From the NCBI RefSeq assembly GCF_047324305.1, contig NZ_CP178740.1:3782001-3846000 (forward strand): 64,000 nucleotides of DNA. Reading direction: 5' to 3'. Both the position numbers and the translations under genes were made by a program. The notes under the pieces are model-generated. The model searched no databases. It was not told where the DNA came from and worked only from the letters and a program-made list of their open reading frames with translations. Below, in pieces: positions 52,592 to 61,719 of the stretch (its first letter is position 1; every line of letters begins with the position of its first letter). Source of the DNA: Acerihabitans sp047324305 (GTDB lineage: Bacteria; Pseudomonadota; Gammaproteobacteria; Enterobacterales; Enterobacteriaceae).

Positions 52592-53326
52592 ATGAGCTTT
52601 GAAGGTAAAATCGCCCTGGTCACCGGCGCCAGCCGCGGAATCGGTCACGCTATCGCTGAATTGCTGGCCGAACGCGGCGCAACAGTCATAGGCACGGCCA
52701 CCAGCGAGCAGGGCGCCGACGCCATCAGCGCCTATCTGGGCAACCGGGGCAAAGGGCTGCAACTTAATGTCTCTGACATCGCATCCATTGATTCTCTTTT
52801 AGAGAAAATGCGCGCAGAATTTGGCGAAGCTGATATTTTAGTGAATAATGCCGGAATCACGCGTGATAATCTTCTGATGCGCATGAAAGAAGACGAATGG
52901 CAGTCTATCCTTGATACAAACCTGACATCCGTTTTCCGCATGTCCAAGGCGGTAATGCGCGCGATGATGAAAAAGCGTTACGGCAGAATCATTACTATCG
53001 GTTCTGTTGTAGGCTCTATGGGTAACGCCGGGCAAGCGAATTATGCCGCCGCCAAAGCCGGATTGATCGGCTTTAGCAAATCGTTGGCCCGTGAAGTCGC
53101 CTCGCGCGGCATTACGGTAAACGTGGTGGCGCCCGGTTTTATTGCGACTGATATGACAGATGCGTTGACAGATGACCACCGTGCGGACATTTTGTCCCGG
53201 ATTCCGGCAAATCGTCTTGGCGATCCGAAAGAAATTGCCAGTGCTGTTGCTTTTTTCGCCTCTGACGAGGCGGCATACATTACCGGTGAAACGATACATG
53301 TCAACGGCGGCATGTATATGCTGTAA
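52592..53326 (+). CDS. fabG: 3-oxoacyl-ACP reductase
   Basis: A 244-residue short-chain dehydrogenase. GASRGIGHAIAE is the NADPH-binding glycine motif; the catalytic Ser, Tyr and Lys are in ITIGSVVG and NYAAAKAG near residues 138-155. It reduces beta-ketoacyl-ACP. The MSFEGKIALVTG start at 52592 corresponds to the E. coli start; a frame four codons longer begins at 52580. Near the end of the chain, ETIHVNGGMYML is typical. Confidence 0.98.
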   Translation: MSFEGKIALVTGASRGIGHAIAELLAERGATVIGTATSEQGADAISAYLGNRGKGLQLNVSDIASIDSLLEKMRAEFGEADILVNNAGITRDNLLMRMKEDEWQSILDTNLTSVFRMSKAVMRAMMKKRYGRIITIGSVVGSMGNAGQANYAAAKAGLIGFSKSLAREVASRGITVNVVAPGFIATDMTDALTDDHRADILSRIPANRLGDPKEIASAVAFFASDEAAYITGETIHVNGGMYML

Positions 53327-53480
53327 AAAGCACGAAAATCATTTGCGTTATTTGTGGTAAACACCGCAAAATAGCATAAAATCGTGGTTTGACCAGCCGG
53401 GATTTAGTTGCATCTTTTTCAACATTTTATACACTACGAAAACCATCGCGAAAGCGAGTTTTGATAGGAAATTTAAGAGT

Positions 53481-53717
53481 ATGAGCACTATCGAAGAAAG
53501 CGTTAAGGCAATCATCGCTGAGCAACTGGGTGTTAAGAAAGAAGAAGTCGTAAACAATGCTTCTTTTGTCGATGACCTCGGCGCTGATTCTCTCGACACC
53601 GTTGAGCTGGTAATGGCGCTGGAAGAAGAATTTGATACAGAAATTCCGGACGAAGAAGCTGAAAAAATCACTACTGTCCAGGCAGCTATTGATTTTATTC
53701 AGGCAAGCCAGCAGTAA
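53481..53717 (+). CDS. acpP: acyl carrier protein
   Basis: A 78-residue acidic four-helix protein, essentially the E. coli sequence. The phosphopantetheine attachment Ser is in DDLGADSLDTVEL near residue 37. It carries growing acyl chains for fatty acid, lipid A and other syntheses. A 150-base gap separates it from fabG and probably holds its own strong promoter; a terminator follows. Confidence 0.99.
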   Translation: MSTIEESVKAIIAEQLGVKKEEVVNNASFVDDLGADSLDTVELVMALEEEFDTEIPDEEAEKITTVQAAIDFIQASQQ

Positions 53718-53728
53718 GCGAACATCCC

Positions 53729-53758
53729 TAGGCGGTCATTCGACCGCCTAAGTTTTTT
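53729..53758 (+). terminator. terminator after acpP
   Basis: TAGGCGGTC / GACCGCCTA perfect 9-bp stem, 4-base loop, then AGTTTTTT. It lies between acpP and fabF and would let acpP be expressed well above fabF. Confidence 0.93.
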
Positions 53759-53798
53759 GTCCCACACAGTGTCTTTTTTCCCTCCTTGGAGGACAAGC

Positions 53799-55040
53799 GT
53801 GTCTAAGCGTCGAGTAGTTGTGACCGGACTTGGCATGTTGTCTCCTGTCGGCAATACCGTAGAATCTACGTGGAGCGCGCTCCTAGCCGGACAGAGTGGC
53901 ATCGGCCCGATCGACCATTTTGATACTACTGCCTATGCAACACGTTTTGCTGGCTTAGTGAAAAATTTTAATTGTGAAGATTATCTGTCGCGCAAAGATG
54001 CGCGCAAGATGGATATTTTCATACAGTACGGCATTGCGGCCGGCATCCAGGCCATGCAGGATTCCGGCTTGGTGGTCACCGAGGAAAACGCGCCGCGTAT
54101 CGGTGCGGCAATCGGCTCGGGCATCGGCGGGTTGGGATTGATTGAAGAAAATCATACCGCCCTGGTGAATGGCGGACCGCGCAAAATCAGTCCTTTTTTT
54201 GTGCCTTCCACCATCGTCAACATGATAGCCGGGCACCTGACCATCATGTGCGGACTGCGCGGACCAAGTATCTGCGTGGCGACGGCCTGTACCACGGGTG
54301 TGCACAATATCGGCCATGCCGCCAGGATAATCGCCTATAACGATGCGGATGTCATGTTGGCCGGTGGCGCTGAAAAAGGCAGCACGCCCTTGGGCGTCGG
54401 CGGTTTCGGCGCCGCGCGCGCGCTGTCTACCCGTAATGATAACCCGCAGGCGGCCAGCCGCCCCTGGGATCGTGACCGTGACGGCTTTGTGCTGGGCGAC
54501 GGCGCCGGCGTCATGGTGCTGGAAGAGTACGAGCATGCTAAAAAGCGCGGCGCGAAAATTTACGCCGAAGTGGTGGGTTTTGGTATGAGCAGCGATGCCT
54601 ATCATATGACCTCGCCGCCGGAAGACGGCGCGGGGGCGGCGCTGGCCATGGTCAACGCCCTGCGTGACGCGGGCATCACCCCGTCGCAGGTCGGCTATAT
54701 CAACGCGCACGGCACATCCACGCCGGTGGGTGATAAAGCTGAAACCTACGCGGTGAAATCCGTGTTCGCCCAGGATGCGTACAAGGTCATGATCAGCTCC
54801 ACGAAATCGATGACCGGGCATTTGCTGGGCGCCGCCGGGGCGATAGAGTCTATTTTCAGCATACTGGCGCTGCGCGATCGGGCTATTCCGCCCACCATTA
54901 ATCTGGACAACCCTGACGCCGAGTGCGATTTGGATTTTGTGCCCCATGAAGCTCGTCAGGTGCCTGGAATGGAATATGCATTATGCAACTCATTCGGTTT
55001 CGGCGGCACCAACGGGTCACTGGTATTCCGCCGGATATAA
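53799..55040 (+). CDS. fabF: beta-ketoacyl-ACP synthase II
   Basis: A 413-residue condensing enzyme. The Cys-His-His triad is in TACTTGVHNI near residue 163, NAHGTSTPVGD near 303 and STKSMTGHLLG near 340. It elongates acyl chains and makes cis-vaccenate. The start is GTG after TTGGAGG; the frame extends upstream to 53757 through the terminator, which is not coding. Confidence 0.98.
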   Translation: MSKRRVVVTGLGMLSPVGNTVESTWSALLAGQSGIGPIDHFDTTAYATRFAGLVKNFNCEDYLSRKDARKMDIFIQYGIAAGIQAMQDSGLVVTEENAPRIGAAIGSGIGGLGLIEENHTALVNGGPRKISPFFVPSTIVNMIAGHLTIMCGLRGPSICVATACTTGVHNIGHAARIIAYNDADVMLAGGAEKGSTPLGVGGFGAARALSTRNDNPQAASRPWDRDRDGFVLGDGAGVMVLEEYEHAKKRGAKIYAEVVGFGMSSDAYHMTSPPEDGAGAALAMVNALRDAGITPSQVGYINAHGTSTPVGDKAETYAVKSVFAQDAYKVMISSTKSMTGHLLGAAGAIESIFSILALRDRAIPPTINLDNPDAECDLDFVPHEARQVPGMEYALCNSFGFGGTNGSLVFRRI

Positions 55041-55056
55041 TCGTAGAGTGATGCCT

Positions 55057-55084
55057 AATGGCCCGTTTATCGGGCCATTTTTTT
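55057..55084 (+). terminator. terminator after fabF
   Basis: AATGGCCCG / CGGGCCATT stem with a 5-base loop and a T run. It separates fabF from pabC by only 38 bases, so pabC likely depends on readthrough or its own promoter. Confidence 0.92.
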
Positions 55085-55121
55085 ATCATTGCCGCATCGG
55101 CGACCGCTTACCAGGTGAACT

Positions 55122-55922
55122 ATGTATTGGATCAACGGAAAACCCCGGCGCCAATTGCCCGTAAACGATCGCGCCACCCAATTCGGCGACGGTTTTTTTA
55201 CCACCGCGCGCATACGCGCGGGTGCGATCGATTTACTGCCCTACCATCTGGACCGGCTGGCCGAGGCCGGCGAGCGGTTGTTGTTTGCGCCGCTGGACCG
55301 CGGGTTATTAACCAGCGAAATGCGCCGGGTGGCGGAACTCCGACAGCAAGGCGTGCTCAAAGTACTCATCAGCCGCGGCAGCGGCGGCCGGGGGTATAGC
55401 GCGGCCGGTTGCGATGCGCCGTTACGTATTATGTCCCATACGGCCGCGCCGGCGCATTATGTCGCCTGGCGCGAAAGCGGCGTCAGCCTTGCCCTGAGTC
55501 CAGTCAGATTGGCCCGCGGTCCGCTATTGGCCGGCATAAAGCACCTTAACCGCCTGGAGCAGGTATTAATCCGCGCTCACCTGGAACGGGATGCCGTCGC
55601 CGAGGAGGCGCTGGTGCTTGATACGCAGGGTTTTATCGTTGAATGCTGCGCGGCGAATATTTTCTGGCGCACCGGGGATCGGGTTTATACACCGGCGCTG
55701 ACCCATGCCGGCGTGGCGGGGGTTATGCGGCGTCATATCATGCACCTGCTTGCGGCCTCGCCGTTCAGCCTGCAACAGGTCGAGGCGCCGGCCGCCGCGC
55801 TCGATGACGCCGAGGAAGTGATCATTTGCAATGCGCTGATGCCGGTATTGCCGGTCAACCGTATCGCGCAGCGCCGCTATCCCGCCAGGGCCCTGTTCGA
55901 CTTCGTCAGCCCGCACTGTTAA
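55122..55922 (+). CDS. pabC: aminodeoxychorismate lyase
   Basis: A 266-residue class IV PLP enzyme. The Lys that holds PLP is in AGIKHLNRLEQVLIR near residue 140; FGDGFFTTARIRAG and the late CNALMPVLPVN are characteristic. It cleaves 4-amino-4-deoxychorismate to p-aminobenzoate for folate. It is followed by mltG after 12 bases, the start of the pabC-mltG-tmk-holB-tatD run. Confidence 0.95.
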   Translation: MYWINGKPRRQLPVNDRATQFGDGFFTTARIRAGAIDLLPYHLDRLAEAGERLLFAPLDRGLLTSEMRRVAELRQQGVLKVLISRGSGGRGYSAAGCDAPLRIMSHTAAPAHYVAWRESGVSLALSPVRLARGPLLAGIKHLNRLEQVLIRAHLERDAVAEEALVLDTQGFIVECCAANIFWRTGDRVYTPALTHAGVAGVMRRHIMHLLAASPFSLQQVEAPAAALDDAEEVIICNALMPVLPVNRIAQRRYPARALFDFVSPHC

Positions 55923-55934
55923 CTGAGTTATTGC

Positions 55935-56951
55935 ATGAAAAAAACGTTTTTTATCGCCATTATCCTCCTGCTGGCCGCTGGCATCGCGTTTTGCCTGTAC
56001 CAGGTCAAGCATTTCGCCGCGTCGCCGCTGGTCATTAAACAAGAGACTATTTTTACCTTGCCCGCCGGCACCGGGCGCGAGGGGCTGAAAACCGCGCTGC
56101 GCCAGCAGCATATCGTCAAGCGTACCCGCTGGCTGCCGGCGCTGTGGCAACTGGAGCCGGAGCTGGCCAGCTTCAAGGCGGGCACCTACCGGTTTATACC
56201 CGGCATGACGGTGCGCCAGATGCTGGCGTTATTAGCCAGCGGCCGGGAAGCCCAGTTTTCCATCCGTTTTGTCGAGGGGTCCACGTTTAAGGAGTGGCTG
56301 GCCATCATCGCCAAGGCGCCTTACCTGAAACATACCCTGGACGGGGTGGCGGCGGATCAGGTAGCCGGCCTGCTGGGCCGGGAGCCATCGTCCACGCTGG
56401 AAGGGCGCTTTTATCCCGATACCTATCTGTATACCGCGCAAACCCCCGATATCGCTTTGTTAAAGCGCGCGGGACAGCGGATGGATAAAACGCTGGATGA
56501 AGTCTGGCGGGACAGGGAGCCGGGACTGCCGTACAAGACGCCGCTGGATTTGCTGACCATGGCCTCGATTGTGGAAAAAGAGACCGGTGTGGCGGACGAA
56601 CGCCCCAAGGTGGCCTCGGTATTCATCAACCGCCTGCGCCTGAGCATGCGCCTGCAAACCGATCCCACGGTGATCTACGGCATGGGCGAGAGCTATAAAG
56701 GTATCATCAGCAAGCAAGACCTGGCGACGCCAACGCCGTATAATACCTATTTGATTACCGGACTGCCCCCCGCGCCGATCGCCATGCCGGGACAGGCGTC
56801 GCTTGAGGCCGCCGCGCATCCTGCCAAGACGTCGTATCTTTATTTTGTCGCCGACGGCAAGGGCGGCCATATTTTCAGCACCAACCTGGCAAGCCATAAT
56901 CAAGCCGTACAGCAATATCGTGAAAGCGTAAAGGAAAACCATGGACAGTAA
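55935..56951 (+). CDS. mltG: endolytic murein transglycosylase MltG
   Basis: A 338-residue inner-membrane protein, formerly YceG. A single N-terminal membrane helix (residues 4-22) precedes a LysM-like region and the catalytic domain with its Glu in MASIVEKETGV near residue 217, then RPKVASVFINRL and LQTDPTVIYGMG. It cuts nascent glycan strands and is thought to set their length. It overlaps tmk by 11 bases. Confidence 0.96.
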   Translation: MKKTFFIAIILLLAAGIAFCLYQVKHFAASPLVIKQETIFTLPAGTGREGLKTALRQQHIVKRTRWLPALWQLEPELASFKAGTYRFIPGMTVRQMLALLASGREAQFSIRFVEGSTFKEWLAIIAKAPYLKHTLDGVAADQVAGLLGREPSSTLEGRFYPDTYLYTAQTPDIALLKRAGQRMDKTLDEVWRDREPGLPYKTPLDLLTMASIVEKETGVADERPKVASVFINRLRLSMRLQTDPTVIYGMGESYKGIISKQDLATPTPYNTYLITGLPPAPIAMPGQASLEAAAHPAKTSYLYFVADGKGGHIFSTNLASHNQAVQQYRESVKENHGQ

Positions 56952-57582
56952 ATTCATCGTGATTGAAGGGCTTGAGGGCGCCGGGAAAACCTGCGCCATC
57001 GCCGTGCTGGTGGAGACGCTCAGGGCCCGTGGCATCACTGATGTGGTTTTTACCCGCGAGCCGGGCGGAACCCCGCTGGCGGAAGCGTTGCGCCGCTTAA
57101 TCAAGGACGGTATCGACAACGAGCCGGTAACCGATAAAGCGGAACTGCTGATGCTGTACGCCGCGCGCGTCCAGTTGGTGGAGAATGTGATCAAACCCGC
57201 GCTGGCGCGTGGCGCGTGGGTTATCGGCGATCGCCACGATCTCTCATCCCAGGCTTACCAGGGCGGCGGCCGCGGCGTGGATCCGCAGCTGCTGACGGCG
57301 CTGCGCGACCTGGTGCTGGGGGATTTCCGCCCCGATTTAACCCTGTACCTGGATCTCCCTCCGGCCATTGGCCTTCAGCGCGCGCGGGCGCGCGGCGAGC
57401 TTGATCGCATCGAGCAGGAGTCGCTGGCCTTTTTTGACCGCATCCGGGCGCGTTACCAGGCCCTGGCCGCGGCGGATGCGCGCATCGTTACCATTGACGC
57501 CAGCCGTTCGCTGGCGCAGGTTAGCGACGCGCTGCGCGCCAGCCTGAACTGCTGGCTGGACACGCCGGAGTCCCGGCCGTGA
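56941..57582 (+). CDS. tmk: thymidylate kinase
   Basis: A 213-residue nucleotide kinase. P-loop IEGLEGAGKTCAI, the nucleotide site FTREPGGTPLAEALR and DRHDLSSQAYQGGGRG are all present. It phosphorylates dTMP to dTDP. In the operon it overlaps both mltG upstream and holB (GTGA) downstream, consistent with coupled translation. Confidence 0.98.
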   Translation: MDSKFIVIEGLEGAGKTCAIAVLVETLRARGITDVVFTREPGGTPLAEALRRLIKDGIDNEPVTDKAELLMLYAARVQLVENVIKPALARGAWVIGDRHDLSSQAYQGGGRGVDPQLLTALRDLVLGDFRPDLTLYLDLPPAIGLQRARARGELDRIEQESLAFFDRIRARYQALAAADARIVTIDASRSLAQVSDALRASLNCWLDTPESRP

Positions 57583-58583
57583 AATGGTATCCGTGGCTGA
57601 ATACGCCCTACCGGCAGATTCTCGCCCGCTATCAGGAGGGCAAGGGCCATCACGCTTTGCTTATCCATGCGCTCAAGGGCAGCGGCGTGTCATCGCTGTT
57701 CTATGCCCTGAGCCGCTGGCTCATTTGCCAGCGGCCGGACGGCATCAAAAGCTGCGGCCATTGCCACAGTTGCCGCCTGATGCTGGCCGGCACCCACCCC
57801 GATTTTTATCAGCCCGAACCGGAGAAAGGGCGGTTGAGCCTGGGGGTGGATAATATCCGCCAGATTATCGACCCGCTCTACCATCATGCGCAGCAGGGCG
57901 GGGCCAAGGTGGTCTGGTTGCCCCACAGTGAAATACTGACCGAGCCGGCGGCCAACGCATTGCTCAAGACCCTGGAAGAACCGCCTGACCGCACCTTTTT
58001 CCTGCTCGGCTGCCGCGAACCGTCGCACCTGTTGCCCACCCTGCGCAGCCGCTGTCTGTACTGGCACCTGCCGTCGCCGGAAGAGCCGGCCGGCCTGCGG
58101 TGGCTCCAGCAGCAGGGCATCACGGCGCAAGAGCAGGCGCGCACGGCGCTGCGGCTTACCAGCGGTGCGCCGGTCGGCGCCCTGGAGCTTCTGCAGCCGG
58201 GCCGCTGGGCGGAACGTGCGGCGCTGTGCGACGGGCTGGGCCGCGCGCTTGCCGACGGCGATTTTCTGAGGCTATTGCCGCTGTTAAACAAGGACAAGGA
58301 TGACGAACCGGTATACTGGCTGCTCAGCCTGCTCACGGACGCCCTGAAATGGCAACAGGGCGCCGCCGGGTTTATGCTCAACCAGGATCAGCTGGCGCTG
58401 GTGGGCGAGCTGGCCGCGCGATTCCAGCCCGGCGCCCTGCATCATCAATTGCAGCAGTGGCTCCAGTGTCGGCGGCAGTGGCGGGAGATTGCCGGTGTTA
58501 ACCGCGAATTGTTGCTGACCAATCAATTGCTTAACTGGGAAAACGGCGCGCCGGACGGGCGCACCCATCCCTGGACTCTATAA
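57579..58583 (+). CDS. holB: DNA polymerase III delta' subunit
   Basis: A 334-residue clamp-loader subunit of AAA+ fold. HALLIHALKGSGVSSLFYAL is the degenerate P-loop, CGHCHSCRLMLAGTHPDF contains the zinc cluster, and NALLKTLEEPP holds the SRC-type sensor region that follows. Like other delta' proteins it lacks a functional ATPase Walker A. GTG start overlapping the tmk stop. Confidence 0.96.
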   Translation: MKWYPWLNTPYRQILARYQEGKGHHALLIHALKGSGVSSLFYALSRWLICQRPDGIKSCGHCHSCRLMLAGTHPDFYQPEPEKGRLSLGVDNIRQIIDPLYHHAQQGGAKVVWLPHSEILTEPAANALLKTLEEPPDRTFFLLGCREPSHLLPTLRSRCLYWHLPSPEEPAGLRWLQQQGITAQEQARTALRLTSGAPVGALELLQPGRWAERAALCDGLGRALADGDFLRLLPLLNKDKDDEPVYWLLSLLTDALKWQQGAAGFMLNQDQLALVGELAARFQPGALHHQLQQWLQCRRQWREIAGVNRELLLTNQLLNWENGAPDGRTHPWTL

Positions 58584-58595
58584 AAAGGTAATGTC

Positions 58596-59393
58596 ATGTT
58601 TTTAGTCGATTCCCACTGCCATCTTGACGGGTTGAATTACGAGACCCTGCATCGCGATGTTGCCGACGTGGTGGCCAAGGCCAAGGCGCGCGATGTTCAT
58701 CTGATGCTGGCTGTGGCCACCACCCTGGCGGGTTTTAGCAAGATGAGCGAACTGATCGGCCAGCGCGACGAGGTGCTGATGTCGTGCGGCGTCCATCCGC
58801 TGAATCTGGATGAGCCCTATGATTTTGCCGAACTCAGGCGCCTGGCCGCGGGCGACAACGTGGTGGCCCTGGGCGAGACCGGGCTGGATTATTTTTACCA
58901 GCAGGATAATAAGGCCGAACAGCAGGCGGCGCTGCGCGAGCATATCCGCATCGGCCGGGCCGTGAACAAGCCGGTAATCGTGCATACCCGTTCGGCGCGG
59001 GAAGACACGCTGGCTATCCTGCATGAAGAACGGGCGGGGGAGTGCGGCGGCGTGCTGCATTGCTTTACCGAAGATATCGCCACCGCCAAGACCCTGCTGG
59101 ACCTGGGTTTTTATATTTCGTTTTCCGGCATCGTCACCTTTCGCAACGCCGAGGCGCTGCGCGAGGCGGCGCGCTATGTTCCGCTCGACCGGCTGCTGGT
59201 GGAGACCGATTCGCCTTATCTGGCGCCGGTGCCGTATCGCGGCAAGGAAAACCAGCCGGCCTATGTGCGGGACGTGGCCGATTTTATGGCCGGCCTGAAA
59301 GGCGTGACGGTGGAACAACTGGCGCAGGCCACCACCGCGAATTTCGGCCGGTTGTTTCATGTTGATCCCGCGCGCCTCGCCGCGCATAGTTGA
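58596..59393 (+). CDS. ycfH: TatD-family metal-dependent hydrolase YcfH
   Basis: A 265-residue TIM-barrel DNase of the TatD family. Metal ligands appear in VDSHCHLDGL, GETGLDYFYQ, VIVHTRSARED, LHCFTED and ETDSPYLAP. These enzymes act as 3'-to-5' exonucleases or D-aminoacyl hydrolases; the YcfH branch role is not settled. Last gene of the pabC run, 12 bases after holB. Confidence 0.95.
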   Translation: MFLVDSHCHLDGLNYETLHRDVADVVAKAKARDVHLMLAVATTLAGFSKMSELIGQRDEVLMSCGVHPLNLDEPYDFAELRRLAAGDNVVALGETGLDYFYQQDNKAEQQAALREHIRIGRAVNKPVIVHTRSAREDTLAILHEERAGECGGVLHCFTEDIATAKTLLDLGFYISFSGIVTFRNAEALREAARYVPLDRLLVETDSPYLAPVPYRGKENQPAYVRDVADFMAGLKGVTVEQLAQATTANFGRLFHVDPARLAAHS

Positions 59394-59526
59394 GTCCGGC
59401 GGTATTTCCAGCGCGTAATGGGGTGAAATAAACGCGCGCCGGGGCGGGTTGCGGATGTTTTAATCACCTCGCGCGTCATGGCCATGGGCGCCGGTGTCAT
59501 GGCGCGTTTGGCCGGCGTCAGTGAAA

Positions 59527-59542
59527 CGTGATTATCATCAAA
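59527..59542 (+). promoter_or_regulatory. CRP-like site upstream of ptsG
   Basis: CGTGA-N6-TCAAA, close to the TGTGA-N6-TCACA consensus and to the E. coli ptsG activator site. It lies about 150 bases before the ptsG start and upstream of the Mlc-like operator. Confidence 0.7.
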
Positions 59543-59557
59543 CACCCGGTCGGCGAT

Positions 59558-59580
59558 TTATTTTACACTGCGTAATAAAT
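59558..59580 (+). promoter_or_regulatory. Mlc-like operator over the ptsG promoter
   Basis: TTATTTTACACTGCGTAATAAAT differs in few bases from the E. coli ptsG Mlc operator as I recall it. It contains TACACT, a likely -10 hexamer, so repressor binding would block the promoter. Glucose uptake would relieve it via dephosphorylated PtsG sequestering Mlc. Confidence 0.75.
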
Positions 59581-59677
59581 ACAACCCCAGCGGTTCATAA
59601 GACAAAAAGCCAGCGCAATTTGAGCTCGCGTCCCGGCGCGGGCGGATCCGGCATTATTACTAGGAGCATTCATCATT

Positions 59678-61117
59678 ATGTTTAAGAACGCATTCGCCAA
59701 CCTGCAAAAAGTAGGTAAATCGCTAATGCTACCGGTATCCGTATTACCGATTGCCGGCATCCTGCTCGGCGTCGGTTCCGCTGAATTCAGCTGGATACCC
59801 GCCGTTGTTTCCCATGTCATGGCGGAGGCCGGCGGTTCGGTTTTTGCCAATATGCCGTTGATTTTCGCCATCGGCGTGGCGCTGGGGTTCACCAATAATG
59901 ACGGCGTTTCCGCCCTGGCGGCGGTAGTGGCCTACGGCATCATGGTGAAAACCATGGCGGTAGTGGCGCCACTGGTTCTCGGCCTGCCGGCGCAGGAAAT
60001 CGCCGCTAAGCATCTGGCCGACACCGGCGTATTGGGCGGCATTATTTCGGGTGCCATCGCCGCTTATATGTTCAATCGGTTTTACCGCATCAAGCTGCCG
60101 GAATACCTGGGCTTTTTTGCCGGTAAACGTTTCGTGCCGATTATTTCCGGCCTGATCGCCATCCTGCTCGGCGTCGTTTTATCCTTTATCTGGCCCCCGA
60201 TCGGGTCGGCCATCCAGGACTTCTCCCAATGGGCGGCATACCAGAACCCGGTGGTGGCCTTCGGCATCTACGGCCTGGTGGAACGCGCGCTGGTGCCTTT
60301 CGGCCTGCATCATATCTGGAACGTGCCGTTCCAGATGCAGGTGGGCGAGTTCACCAACGCCGCGGGCCAGGTGTTCCATGGCGATATACCGCGTTATATG
60401 GCGGGCGACCCCACCGCAGGCAAGCTGTCCGGCGGCTTCCTGTTCAAGATGTACGGACTGCCGGCCGCCGCGATTGCCATCTGGCATTCGGCTAAACCGG
60501 AAAACCGCGCCAAAGTGGGCGGCATCATGATTTCCGGCGCGCTGACCGCATTCCTGACCGGCATTACCGAACCGATTGAATTCGCTTTTATCTTTGTGGC
60601 CCCCATTCTTTACGTGATCCACGCCATCCTGGCGGGCCTGGCGTTTCCTATATGTATCCTGCTCGGCATGCGTGACGGCACCAGCTTTTCCCACGGCCTG
60701 ATCGACTTTGTGGTGCTGAGCGGCAACAGCAGCCGCATTTGGCTGTTCCCGGTGGTGGGTATCCTCTACGGCCTGGTTTACTACACCCTTTTCCGGGTAT
60801 TGATTGTCAAACTGGATCTGAAAACGCCCGGCCGTGAAGCGACAGGCAGCCAGCAGATCACCCAGGGCGGCACGGAAATGGCGGGAGCGCTGGTCAAGGC
60901 GTTCGGCGGCCGGGACAATATCACCAACCTGGATGCCTGCATTACCCGTTTGCGCATCAGCGTGGCGGACATTTCCAAGGTGGACCAGCCAGGGCTGAAA
61001 TTGCTCGGCGCGGCCGGCGTGGTCGTGGCCGGCTCCGGGGTACAGGCGATATTCGGCACCAAGTCGGATAACCTGAAAACCGATATGGATGAATATATGC
61101 GCCATAGCGTGTCATGA
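59678..61117 (+). CDS. ptsG: PTS glucose transporter subunit IIBC
   Basis: A 479-residue membrane protein with an N-terminal IIC domain of about ten helices and a C-terminal cytoplasmic IIB domain. The phosphorylated Cys is in TNLDACITRLRISV near residue 422. Glucose-PTS motifs such as GFTNNDGVSALAA and GITEPIEFAFIF are intact. It imports glucose and phosphorylates it via IIA-Glc (Crr). AGGAG before the ATG, in CTAGGAGCATTC, is where E. coli SgrS RNA pairs to shut off translation. CRP and Mlc-like sites lie upstream. Confidence 0.98.
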   Translation: MFKNAFANLQKVGKSLMLPVSVLPIAGILLGVGSAEFSWIPAVVSHVMAEAGGSVFANMPLIFAIGVALGFTNNDGVSALAAVVAYGIMVKTMAVVAPLVLGLPAQEIAAKHLADTGVLGGIISGAIAAYMFNRFYRIKLPEYLGFFAGKRFVPIISGLIAILLGVVLSFIWPPIGSAIQDFSQWAAYQNPVVAFGIYGLVERALVPFGLHHIWNVPFQMQVGEFTNAAGQVFHGDIPRYMAGDPTAGKLSGGFLFKMYGLPAAAIAIWHSAKPENRAKVGGIMISGALTAFLTGITEPIEFAFIFVAPILYVIHAILAGLAFPICILLGMRDGTSFSHGLIDFVVLSGNSSRIWLFPVVGILYGLVYYTLFRVLIVKLDLKTPGREATGSQQITQGGTEMAGALVKAFGGRDNITNLDACITRLRISVADISKVDQPGLKLLGAAGVVVAGSGVQAIFGTKSDNLKTDMDEYMRHSVS

Positions 61118-61146
61118 TGGCGCTATAACGCGTGCGGCAGTACCAC

Positions 61147-61166
61147 AGGGAGGCGAAGGCCTCCCT
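61147..61166 (+). terminator. hairpin after ptsG
   Basis: AGGGAGGC-GAAG-GCCTCCCT, a perfect 8-bp stem 30 bases past the stop. Only a weak T-poor tail (TATAGTC) follows, so it may terminate inefficiently or protect the mRNA end. Confidence 0.55.
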
Positions 61167-61325
61167 TATAGTCTGCGGATAACATGTGCGCGCCATTGAT
61201 GCTTTTGCCCACCGTGCCCGCGCGTACCGTCCCTCTATGTAATAAAACCATCCCAAGGTTGAAATAATGGGGGTAAGTCGCTCATACTCCATGCACTAAC
61301 CTGTTTTGATACAAGGAAAGATGTC

Positions 61326-61676
61326 ATGGCTGAAGAAACTATTTTCAGTAAAATTATTCGCCGGGAAATACCCTCGGAAATCGTTTACCAAGACGAACTG
61401 GTTACCGCCTTTCGTGATATTACCCCCAAGGCGCCAAGCCATATCCTGATCGTACCCAATATCCTGATCCCAACCGTAAACGACGTTACCGCCGAACACG
61501 AGGCGGCGCTGGGCCGCATGTTTACCGCCGCCGCCAAAATTGCCCGGCAGGAAGGCATCGCCGAGGACGGCTTTCGCCTGATAGTCAATTGCAACCGCCA
61601 CGGCGGCCAGGAAGTCTATCATCTGCATATGCATCTTCTCGGCGGCAGGGCGCTCGGTCCGCTGGTGAATTTTTGA
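61326..61676 (+). CDS. hinT: purine nucleoside phosphoramidase HinT
   Basis: A 116-residue HIT-family hydrolase with the HLHMHLLGGR triad motif near residue 100. It hydrolyses adenosine phosphoramidates and lysyl-adenylate. CAAGGAAAG precedes the ATG. fhuE, found between ptsG and hinT in E. coli, is absent. It heads the hinT-ycfL-lpoB-thiK-nagZ run. Confidence 0.96.
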   Translation: MAEETIFSKIIRREIPSEIVYQDELVTAFRDITPKAPSHILIVPNILIPTVNDVTAEHEAALGRMFTAAAKIARQEGIAEDGFRLIVNCNRHGGQEVYHLHMHLLGGRALGPLVNF

Positions 61677-61719
61677 GCGGCCGCAGGGCGATGGGACACA
61701 CAAGCAATCGGGGAGGCCT

